Positions 9,282-16,280 of a stretch of 64,000 nt of DNA are shown here, in pieces. Made by a program: the position numbers and the translations under genes. Below the pieces are notes generated by a model. That model ran no database searches. It saw nothing but the letters and a program-made list of their open reading frames with translations, and was not told the origin of the DNA. The stretch spans positions 682,001 through 746,000 of the forward strand of contig NZ_JAEKFH010000005.1 in NCBI RefSeq assembly GCF_016650695.1, written 5' to 3'. Each line of letters opens with the position of its first letter. Positions within the stretch are counted from its first letter, which is position 1. The DNA is from Pseudomonas sp. TH41 (GTDB taxonomy: Bacteria; Pseudomonadota; Gammaproteobacteria; Pseudomonadales; Pseudomonadaceae).

Positions 9282-9479
9282 CCCGTGTTCTCCTGCTCAA
9301 AGATTGAGAAGAAGCAGTTGAACACCTGGGTCCGTTTTCAGTCGGCTGAACAGCCTTTGCTGAGTCAGTTTTCGGTCAGCGGCAATAATCAGATAATTCT
9401 GCCAGCCACTCTACAGGTAGTACCAGGATTTCAATTGCAAGCCGTCAAAACAACCTCAAGACCAAATATTGATCAAATC

Positions 9480-10370
9480 TCAGCGTTCAGGCGTATTCAG
9501 AAGTTTTTTCAAGTATTGCCCATAGCCAGTCTTTCCAAGACGATCTGCCTGCGCCGCCAGCTCAGCTGCAGATATCCACCCACTGTTGTAAGCAATCTCT
9601 TCCAGACAAGCAACTTTCAACCCCTGACGCTTCTCGATTGTGTGCACGAAGTGGCTAGCCTCAAGCAGCGAATCATGAGTTCCAGTGTCCAGCCATGCGA
9701 AACCGCGGCCGAGGATTTCGACGTTCAACTCATCCCTCTCAAGATAGGCACGGTTTACATCGGTGATTTCCAACTCCCCGCGTGCAGACGGCCTGATGCT
9801 CTTGGCGATCTCGACGACCTTGTTGTCGTAGAAGTATAGGCCAGTCACCACGTAGTTGGATTTGGGCTTCTCCGGCTTCTCTTCGATGCTAAGCGCCCGA
9901 CCGGTAGCGTCGAATTCCACCACACCGAAACGCTCAGGATCAGATACGTGATAGCCGAATACAGTCGCGCCATGCTCTTGGTTGTTCGCGGAGCGCAAGT
10001 TGTCCGAGAAACACTGGCCATAGAAGATGTTGTCGCCCAGGATCAGACAGCAAGGGTCCTTGCCGATAAACTCTTCACCAATGATGAAGGCTTGCGCCAA
10101 ACCATCCGGACTAGGTTGTTCGGCATAGGTAAGCTCGATGCCATACAGACTTCCATCCCCCAGCAATTTCCGGAAACAAGGCAAATCCTCCGGGGTGGAG
10201 ATGATCAGGATTTCTCGCATTCCCGCAAGCATCAGTACCGACAGCGGATAAAAGATCATCGGCTTATCGTAGATCGGCAGCATCTGCTTGGACACACCGA
10301 GGGTCAACGGATGCAGGCGCGTACCCGAACCACCAGCGAGGATGATGCCTTTGCGATTGGTTGTGGTCAT
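9480..10370 (-). CDS. rmlA: Glucose-1-phosphate thymidylyltransferase, copy 2 (rmlBDA operon)
   Basis: The 296-residue protein starts MTTTNRKGIILAGGSGTRLH and keeps all RmlA motifs: GGSGTRLHPLT, GDNIFYGQ, ERFGVVEFD, SIEEKPEKPKSNYVVTGLYF, FAWLDTGTHDSLLEA. It makes dTDP-glucose for dTDP-L-rhamnose and other dTDP-6-deoxyhexoses. Its ATG overlaps the rmlD stop by 4 bp, so it belongs to the rmlB-rmlD-rmlA operon. In other Pseudomonas the fourth gene is rmlC; here the downstream DNA is transposase debris. Confidence 0.95.
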   Translation of the reverse strand: MTTTNRKGIILAGGSGTRLHPLTLGVSKQMLPIYDKPMIFYPLSVLMLAGMREILIISTPEDLPCFRKLLGDGSLYGIELTYAEQPSPDGLAQAFIIGEEFIGKDPCCLILGDNIFYGQCFSDNLRSANNQEHGATVFGYHVSDPERFGVVEFDATGRALSIEEKPEKPKSNYVVTGLYFYDNKVVEIAKSIRPSARGELEITDVNRAYLERDELNVEILGRGFAWLDTGTHDSLLEASHFVHTIEKRQGLKVACLEEIAYNSGWISAAELAAQADRLGKTGYGQYLKKLLNTPER

Positions 10371-11260
10371 TTATTCAAAACTTCCCTAAGCATTCGGATT
10401 ACACCACTTTGCCAATCCGGCAAGTGTAGAGAAAAGGTGTCACGCAGCTTCTGAGTATTCAACCGCGAATTCAGAGGGCGGCGTGCAGGTGCTGGATAAG
10501 CGGTCGTATCGATTGGGTTGAGCGTCGAGACGGCTAGTTCTTCGCCAGCAGTCCTGGCGAAACCAATCACATCACGGGCATAGTCGTGCCAGGACACTTC
10601 ACCGCCGGCTGCCAAGTGATACAGGCCTGACAACTCTGGCTGATCAATGATCCGATGAAGCGCCAAAGCCGTTACATCAGCGATCAGGTCGGCCCCTGTC
10701 GGAGCACCGATCTGGTCAGCTATGACGTTCAGGGTTTCACGCTCTTTGGCCAGGCGCAGCATTGTCCTGGCAAAATTTTGACCGCGAACGCTATAGACCC
10801 AGCTAGTACGAAAGATCAAGTACTTGCAGCCTGACGCCTGAATCGCCCGCTCGCCGGCCAGTTTACTCACGCCATAGCTATTTAACGGAGCCGGAGCATC
10901 AGTTTCCCGCCATGGGGATTGCCCCTGTCCACTAAAGACGTAGTCTGTTGAATAATGAATCAGCCAAGCTCCGAGACCCCGCGCCTCTTCGGCCATTACC
11001 TGAATAGCCTCACTATTTAAGAGATGGGCCAACTCGGGTTCGGACTCTGCTTTATCAACGGCGTTGTAAGCAGCAGCATTAACAATGACGTCTGGCTTTA
11101 TCTGCCGAATCGTTGCGCGCAACGCCTCAAGATCGGAGAGGTCACCGGACAGCCCATTTACCGTATTGCGGTCAAGAGCGATTAACTCGCCAAGTGGCGC
11201 AAGAGAGCGTTGCAGCTCCCAGCCTACCTGGCCGTTTTTTCCCAGCAGAAGGATTTTCAT
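10367..11260 (-). CDS. rmlD: dTDP-4-dehydrorhamnose reductase
   Basis: The 297-residue short-chain dehydrogenase has an N-terminal nucleotide-binding loop (GKNGQVGWELQ, residues 7-17), a catalytic Tyr129-x3-Lys133 in NSYGVSKLAGE, and STDYVFSG at about 104-111. It reduces dTDP-4-keto-L-rhamnose to dTDP-L-rhamnose with NAD(P)H. The start overlaps the rmlB stop by 4 bp. Its substrate is made by RmlC, for which no gene is present in the window. Confidence 0.94.
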   Translation of the reverse strand: MKILLLGKNGQVGWELQRSLAPLGELIALDRNTVNGLSGDLSDLEALRATIRQIKPDVIVNAAAYNAVDKAESEPELAHLLNSEAIQVMAEEARGLGAWLIHYSTDYVFSGQGQSPWRETDAPAPLNSYGVSKLAGERAIQASGCKYLIFRTSWVYSVRGQNFARTMLRLAKERETLNVIADQIGAPTGADLIADVTALALHRIIDQPELSGLYHLAAGGEVSWHDYARDVIGFARTAGEELAVSTLNPIDTTAYPAPARRPLNSRLNTQKLRDTFSLHLPDWQSGVIRMLREVLNK

Positions 11261-12333
11261 ACCTTACTCGAGCGATCTGCGTAGTTCTGGTCGATCCACT
11301 GCTGATAGCTACCGCTCTTCACATGGGCAACCCATTCAGTGTTGTTGAGGTACCACTCGACAGTCTTGCGGATACCGGTTTCAAAGGTTTCTGCCGGAGT
11401 CCAACCCAGTTCCCGCTGGATTTTGCTGGCATCGATTGCGTAACGCTGGTCGTGACCTGGGCGATCCTGAACGTAAGTGATCAGGCTGGCATGTGGACGA
11501 TGAGCGGAGTCTGGACGCAGTTCGTCGAGCAGCGCGCAAAGGGTATGCACCACTTCAATGTTTTGCTTTTCGTTATGACCACCGATGTTGTACGTCTCGC
11601 CGATAACGCCTTCGGTCACGACTTTGTACAGCGCGCGAGCGTGGTCTTCGACGTACAACCAGTCACGCACCTGATTACCCCTGCCATAGACCGGCAGCGG
11701 TTTGCCTTCCAGTGCATTGAGAATGATCAGCGGGATCAACTTCTCTGGGAAGTGGCAAGGGCCATAGTTGTTCGAGCAGTTAGTGACGAGCGTCGGCAAA
11801 CCATAAGTACGAGCCCAGGCGCGAACCAGGTGATCGGAGCTGGCCTTGCTGGCCGAGTATGGCGAACTTGGCTGATATGGCGTGGTTTCGGTGAACAGGT
11901 CTTCCGGACCTTCGAGGTCTCCGTAAACTTCGTCAGTCGAAATATGGTGAAAACGGAAGTTGGCTTTGCGCGCATCATCCAGTGCCGCCCAATAGTGGCG
12001 GGCGGCTTCCAGCAGGGTGTAAGTGCCAATGATGTTGGTCTGGATGAATTCAGACGGACCGGAGATTGAGCGGTCAACGTGAGACTCTGCAGCCAGGTGC
12101 ATAATGGCATCCGGTTGGTGTTCACGCAGGACACGATCAACCTGGTCACGGTCGCAGATATCAACACGTTCGAACACATAACGCGAATTCTGGCTAACTT
12201 CCGCTAATGATTCAAGGTTACCGGCGTAAGTTAGCTTGTCGACGTTAACGATAGAGTCGGTAGTGAAGGAGATGATATGACGAATGACTGCCGAGCCGAT
12301 AAATCCTGCGCCGCCGGTTACTAGAATTTTCAC
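11257..12333 (-). CDS. rmlB: dTDP-glucose 4,6-dehydratase
   Basis: With a GTG start at 12333 the protein has 358 residues, the usual RmlB length, and begins (M)KILVTGGAGFIGSAVIRH with the Rossmann motif at 7-13. A strong ribosome site, AGGGGTAAGG, precedes it; the ATG at 12414 would add 27 unrelated residues. Catalytic residues are visible as STDE (Thr133, Asp134, Glu135) and Tyr159-x3-Lys163 (SPYSASKAS). It makes dTDP-4-keto-6-deoxyglucose, the branch point for rhamnose and for the 4-amino sugar made by the downstream wecE-like gene. It is the first gene of rmlBDA; the promoter should lie in 12334-12564. Confidence 0.94.
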   Translation of the reverse strand: MKILVTGGAGFIGSAVIRHIISFTTDSIVNVDKLTYAGNLESLAEVSQNSRYVFERVDICDRDQVDRVLREHQPDAIMHLAAESHVDRSISGPSEFIQTNIIGTYTLLEAARHYWAALDDARKANFRFHHISTDEVYGDLEGPEDLFTETTPYQPSSPYSASKASSDHLVRAWARTYGLPTLVTNCSNNYGPCHFPEKLIPLIILNALEGKPLPVYGRGNQVRDWLYVEDHARALYKVVTEGVIGETYNIGGHNEKQNIEVVHTLCALLDELRPDSAHRPHASLITYVQDRPGHDQRYAIDASKIQRELGWTPAETFETGIRKTVEWYLNNTEWVAHVKSGSYQQWIDQNYADRSSKV

Positions 12334-12564
12334 GCGAAACCTTACCCCTGAGCTGCTGACAGGGCCGTCAACCGAGCGCTGTCTAATCCATGAATGCAAA
12401 AGCCATCGAGTCAATTGAGGCTTCTGACAGAGTCAGTTTATAACTAATGTGGGAATATGCCCCATCGTACAAGCGCAGCATTTTACAGCTTAATGACCGT
12501 TTTACTAACGGATATAGACAAACAGTGGCCAAAGCTTAGCCGTCCTTCGCCATCTTTGTCGGCA

Positions 12565-12804
12565 TCAGACAAGGCGCTTGCGCGAAGCTCTGGACGAACG
12601 CCCCAGAAACCAGCCGAGAATCGGTCCGATCACCATGCCAATCAACAGCGCGATCACAGTGACCAGTGATACCGGTAGCTGCGGCCCTGCCCAACCCAGG
12701 AACAGCAAGGACACCGATTGCTGATTCTCGAGGACAAATGCCAGGATCACCAAAACCAGCAGCAGTACGAACACCGCTAGCAGTATGCGCTTGAAGTTAC
12801 GCAT
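12565..12804 (-). CDS. lapA: LapA-domain (DUF1049) small inner-membrane protein
   Basis: The 79-residue protein has two hydrophobic segments (about 6-27 and 44-66), separated by the LapA-type stretch ENQQSVSLLFLGW, and a basic tail SRASRKRLV. E. coli LapA (YciS) works with LapB in controlling LpxC turnover and LPS assembly. The Pseudomonas gene commonly lies after ihfB and before the O-antigen cluster, as here. It starts 27 bp downstream of the ihfB stop and is probably cotranscribed. No LapB gene is next to it. Confidence 0.82.
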   Translation of the reverse strand: MRNFKRILLAVFVLLLVLVILAFVLENQQSVSLLFLGWAGPQLPVSLVTVIALLIGMVIGPILGWFLGRSSRASRKRLV

Positions 12805-12831
12805 AAGCGGCTCCTTGAATGGCGACGATCG

Positions 12832-13128
12832 TCAAAACCCTTCCTCCTCGTCCTCGTTCACACGATCACGCAGTTCTTTGCCTGGCTTGAAATGCGGTAC
12901 GAACTTGCCGTCGAGGCTGACAGACTGACCGGTTTTTGGATTGCGACCTACGCGCGGCGCGCGGTAGTGCAGTGAGAAGCTGCCGAAACCACGGATTTCG
13001 ATGCGATCACCGGTGGCCAGACATTGGGACATTTGTTCGAGCATGGTCTTGATGGCCAGCTCCACATCCTTTGATGAGAGCAGCCCTTGATGGGTGACAA
13101 TTCGTTCGATCAACTCCGACTTCGTCAT
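12832..13128 (-). CDS. ihfB: Integration host factor beta subunit
   Basis: The 98-residue protein is a full-length HU/IHF family member: MTKSELIERIVTHQGLLSSK, then IEIRGFGSFSLHYRAPRVGR with NPKTG, whose proline intercalates into DNA, and KFVPHFKPGKELRD. It pairs with IhfA to bend DNA and helps sigma-54 promoters and recombination. The acidic tail EDEEEGF is normal for Pseudomonas. In many genomes it directly follows rpsA; here a small lipoprotein gene lies between. Confidence 0.96.
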   Translation of the reverse strand: MTKSELIERIVTHQGLLSSKDVELAIKTMLEQMSQCLATGDRIEIRGFGSFSLHYRAPRVGRNPKTGQSVSLDGKFVPHFKPGKELRDRVNEDEEEGF

Positions 13129-13279
13129 ATTTTTCCCTTCTTTTTCAAGCAGCTAGATCAGCGCTTCAAAGGTTTTAGCACGCCCGGATGAATTTGAACA
13201 GCCTGACTTCCGACATATCTTTATCAACCATGAGACGTTCGATATCAGACCAGTGGAACACCGATTCTGCCTTGTGCAC

Positions 13280-13558
13280 TCATCTACAGATAACCAGCAT
13301 GGTGCGTGTCAGATAGCCCGCCGGATTGAAACCAAAGGGGAATTCATCCTCATCTTTGGCATCATCGGACCTTGCCACGACCTTGTAACCTGCGCCCTTG
13401 CACTCCTTGGCGGCCCTCTTTTGACACTTCTCCCATCCGGACCCCAACCCTGAACAATCAATCTCGATGCCGCTGACCCCACGCACCGCGTGAGTCTTGG
13501 CGCTGGTGGCACACCCCGCCAATGTCAGTACTGCTATCGCGACAATGAGTTTGTTCAT
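13280..13558 (-). CDS. Small putative lipoprotein of unknown function
   Basis: The protein has 92 residues. A short signal peptide, MNKLIVAIAVLTLAGC, ends in lipobox LAGC with Cys16 as the predicted lipidated residue. The mature part is small, with three or four further cysteines (DCSG, EKCQKRAAKECKG, VICR) that could form disulfides. No known domain was recognised. It lies alone between rpsA and ihfB; upstream spacing of over 200 bp and the rpsA terminator suggest its own promoter. Confidence 0.7.
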   Translation of the reverse strand: MNKLIVAIAVLTLAGCATSAKTHAVRGVSGIEIDCSGLGSGWEKCQKRAAKECKGAGYKVVARSDDAKDEDEFPFGFNPAGYLTRTMLVICR

Positions 13559-13731
13559 TCACTTCCCTATACCAGGCACCCCGCCCGACTGTCGTTCGCT
13601 TCAGGCTAAAGACTAGCTGCAAATAAGCGATTGATCCGATTAAAGAAAGAGACATCGTGTGAGGCCCGTTGGTTTCATAGCCAAACGCCATAGCGGCTGC
13701 GTGGCCGTCAGGCTCGCCAAATTCCAGGCAC

Positions 13732-13760
13732 AAAAAAGGGCGACCGAAGTCGCCCTTTTT
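13732..13760 (-). terminator. Intrinsic terminator after rpsA
   Basis: A hairpin GGGCGAC-CGAA-GTCGCCC (13738-13755) is flanked by A6 on one side and T5 on the other, 16 bp after the rpsA stop. The flanking tracts let it work in both directions. Confidence 0.88.
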
Positions 13761-13776
13761 CATGGTCTGACAGAAC

Positions 13777-15471
13777 TTAGTTCTGTTTTTCCATCTGTGC
13801 ACGCAACAGGTCGCCCAGAGTGGTAGGACCAGCAGCAGGTTCCGAAGTCGCTGGCTTGTCGCGCAGGCTCTGGATTGCTTCTTTCTCGTCTTCAACGTCT
13901 TTCGACTTGATCGAGAGCTGGATTACGCGGCTCTTACGGTCAACGCTGATGATCTTGGCTTCTACTTCTTCGCCTTCTTTCAGCACGTTGCGCGCGTCTT
14001 CAACGCGGTCACGGCTGATTTCGGAGGCTTTCAGAGTCGCTTCGATATCGTCGGCCAGAGTGATGATGGCGCCTTTAGCGTCAACTTCTTTCACGATGCC
14101 TTTAACGATTGCGCCTTTGTCGTTCTCTTGAACGTACTCGGAGAACGGATCGCTTTCCAGTTGCTTGATACCCAGGGAGATACGCTCGCGCTCTGGGTCA
14201 ACCGACAGGATAACGGTGTCCAGCTCGTCGCCCTTCTTGAAGCGGCGAACGGCTTCTTCGCCCACTTCGTTCCAGGAGATGTCGGACAGGTGAACCAGAC
14301 CGTCGATGCCGCCGTCCAGACCAATGAAGATACCGAAATCGGTGATCGACTTGATGGTGCCGGAGATTTTATCGCCCTTGTTGAACTGGCCAGAGAAATC
14401 TTCCCATGGGTTAGATTTGCACTGCTTGATGCCGAGGGAGATACGACGACGCTCTTCGTCGATGTCCAGAACCATAACTTCCACTTCGTCGCCGACTTGT
14501 ACGACTTTCGAAGGGTGGATGTTCTTGTTGGTCCAGTCCATTTCGGAAACGTGTACCAGGCCTTCAACGCCCTCTTCCAGCTCAGCGAAGCAGCCGTAGT
14601 CGGTCAGGTTGGTTACACGAGCGGTAACGCGAGTGCTTTCTGGGTAACGGGCTTTGATAGCAACCCATGGATCTTCGCCCAGTTGCTTGAGGCCCAGGGA
14701 AACACGATTGCGTTCGCGATCGTACTTCAGAACCTTGACATCGATCTCGTCGCCAACGTTGACGATTTCGGAAGGATGCTTGATACGCTTCCAAGCCATG
14801 TCGGTAATGTGCAGCAGGCCATCGACGCCACCCAGATCGACGAATGCGCCGTAATCGGTGAGGTTTTTGACGATACCTTTGACTTGTTGACCTTCCTGCA
14901 GGGATTCCAGCAGAGCTTCACGCTCGGCGGAGTTCTCGGCTTCGAGGACACTGCGACGGGAAACGACAACGTTGTTGCGTTTCTGGTCGAGCTTGATGAC
15001 CTTGAATTCCAGCTCTTTGCCTTCCAGGTGCGTAGTATCGCGCACAGGACGGACGTCAACCAGAGAACCTGGCAGGAACGCACGGATGCCGTTAACGTCG
15101 ACAGTGAAGCCGCCTTTAACCTTACCGTTGATAACGCCCTTGACCACTTCTTCGGCTGCGAAGGCTGCTTCCAGAACAATCCAGCATTCAGCGCGCTTGG
15201 CTTTTTCACGGGACAGCTTGGTTTCACCAAAGCCGTCTTCAACCGAGTCCAGAGCAACGTGAACTTCGTCACCGACGTTGATAGTCAGGTCGCCAGCGTC
15301 GTTGTAGAACTGCTCAAGCGGGATGAGTGCTTCAGACTTCAGGCCAGCGTGAACGGTTACCCAGCGAGCTTGGTAATCGATATCAACGATAACACCGGTG
15401 ATGATGGAGCCTGCCTGAAGGTTCAGGGTTTTTAGGCTTTCTTCAAAGAGTTCCGCAAAGCTTTCGCTCAT
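13777..15471 (-). CDS. rpsA: 30S ribosomal protein S1
   Basis: The 564-residue protein starts MSESFAELFEESLKTLNLQA and contains six S1 (OB-fold) repeats. The repeats are visible through recurring motifs such as LTDYGAFVDLGGVDGLLHIT, LTDYGCFAELEEGVEGLVHV and ITDFGIFIGLDGGIDGLVHL. S1 binds mRNA leaders on the 30S subunit. I took the start at 15471 because it matches the family N-terminus and an ORF extension to 15516 is not conserved text. It follows cmk, the normal proteobacterial pairing. Two hairpins lie in the 119-bp gap before it, and its terminator is at 13732-13760. Confidence 0.97.
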   Translation of the reverse strand: MSESFAELFEESLKTLNLQAGSIITGVIVDIDYQARWVTVHAGLKSEALIPLEQFYNDAGDLTINVGDEVHVALDSVEDGFGETKLSREKAKRAECWIVLEAAFAAEEVVKGVINGKVKGGFTVDVNGIRAFLPGSLVDVRPVRDTTHLEGKELEFKVIKLDQKRNNVVVSRRSVLEAENSAEREALLESLQEGQQVKGIVKNLTDYGAFVDLGGVDGLLHITDMAWKRIKHPSEIVNVGDEIDVKVLKYDRERNRVSLGLKQLGEDPWVAIKARYPESTRVTARVTNLTDYGCFAELEEGVEGLVHVSEMDWTNKNIHPSKVVQVGDEVEVMVLDIDEERRRISLGIKQCKSNPWEDFSGQFNKGDKISGTIKSITDFGIFIGLDGGIDGLVHLSDISWNEVGEEAVRRFKKGDELDTVILSVDPERERISLGIKQLESDPFSEYVQENDKGAIVKGIVKEVDAKGAIITLADDIEATLKASEISRDRVEDARNVLKEGEEVEAKIISVDRKSRVIQLSIKSKDVEDEKEAIQSLRDKPATSEPAAGPTTLGDLLRAQMEKQN

Positions 15472-15548
15472 TTTAATTCCTGTTGATGAGGGCGAAGAAT
15501 ACGCCCATCTCCACACCCCAGACGGTGTGGGTTAGTTTCATTTAAAAG

Positions 15549-15589
15549 AAGCGCTGCGGGACTATGACTGGTCCCCCGCGGCCTTCTTG
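15549..15589 (-). terminator. Hairpin between cmk and rpsA (terminator or attenuator)
   Basis: On the minus strand AAGAAGGCCGCGGGGGAC pairs imperfectly with GTCCCGCAGCGCTTCTT and is followed by a T-rich run (TTCTTTTAAA), right after the cmk stop. A second hairpin (CCACACC...GGTGTGG, 15511-15530) follows in the rpsA leader. Partial termination, with rpsA also read from its own promoter, is inferred. Confidence 0.55.
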
Positions 15590-15590
15590 G

Positions 15591-16280
15591 TCACCCGGCG
15601 ATATCGCGAATGGCGATCTCGCTCATGATGCGTTCCAGCACCTGATCGATGGATAATTCCGTGGAATCCAGCTGTATGGCGTCAGCCGCCGGCTTGAGCG
15701 GGGCTACCGCTCGCTGGGTGTCACGCTCATCGCGGACACGTATCTCATCTAGCAGACTCGACAGACTAACACCATCGACTTTGCCCTTCAACTGCAAGTA
15801 TCGACGGCGCGCACGCTCCTCGGCACTGGCAGTGAGGAATATCTTCAGCGGGGCATCCGGGAAAACCACGGTCCCCATGTCGCGACCATCGGCCACCAGG
15901 CCCGGCGCCTCCTGAAATGCCCGCTGGCGCTGTAGCAGTGCATCGCGCACCGCCGGCAAAGCGGCCACTTGCGAGGCCCAGGCACCCACCTGTTCGTTAC
16001 GCAAATCGTCGGTGACATCGTCACCTTCGAGGATGATTCGCTGCGGATGACCTTCGGTCGCTCCGACGAACTGCACATCCAGATGAGCGGCCAGCAACTT
16101 CAACGACTCTTCATTGGTCAGATCGACGCCATGATTGCGCGCGGCGAACGCCAGCAGACGGTACAGCGCACCGGAATCCAGCAGGCACCAGCCCAGGCGC
16201 TTGGCCAGAATCCCGGCAATAGTGCCTTTACCCGACCCGCTTGGGCCGTCGATGGTGATAACCGGTGGCTTGCTGATCAC
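15591..16280 (-). CDS. cmk: Cytidylate kinase
   Basis: The 229-residue P-loop kinase has Walker A GPSGSGKGT (residues 12-20), LLDSGALYR, VADGRDMGTVVFPDAPLKIF and the RDxRD-like VRDERDTQR. It phosphorylates (d)CMP. The start is a GTG at 16280 that overlaps the tyrA-aroA stop by 4 bp (GTGA) behind the site AAGAGG. The longer ORF beginning at 16364 lies inside the upstream gene and is not used. Confidence 0.95.
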   Translation of the reverse strand: MISKPPVITIDGPSGSGKGTIAGILAKRLGWCLLDSGALYRLLAFAARNHGVDLTNEESLKLLAAHLDVQFVGATEGHPQRIILEGDDVTDDLRNEQVGAWASQVAALPAVRDALLQRQRAFQEAPGLVADGRDMGTVVFPDAPLKIFLTASAEERARRRYLQLKGKVDGVSLSSLLDEIRVRDERDTQRAVAPLKPAADAIQLDSTELSIDQVLERIMSEIAIRDIAG

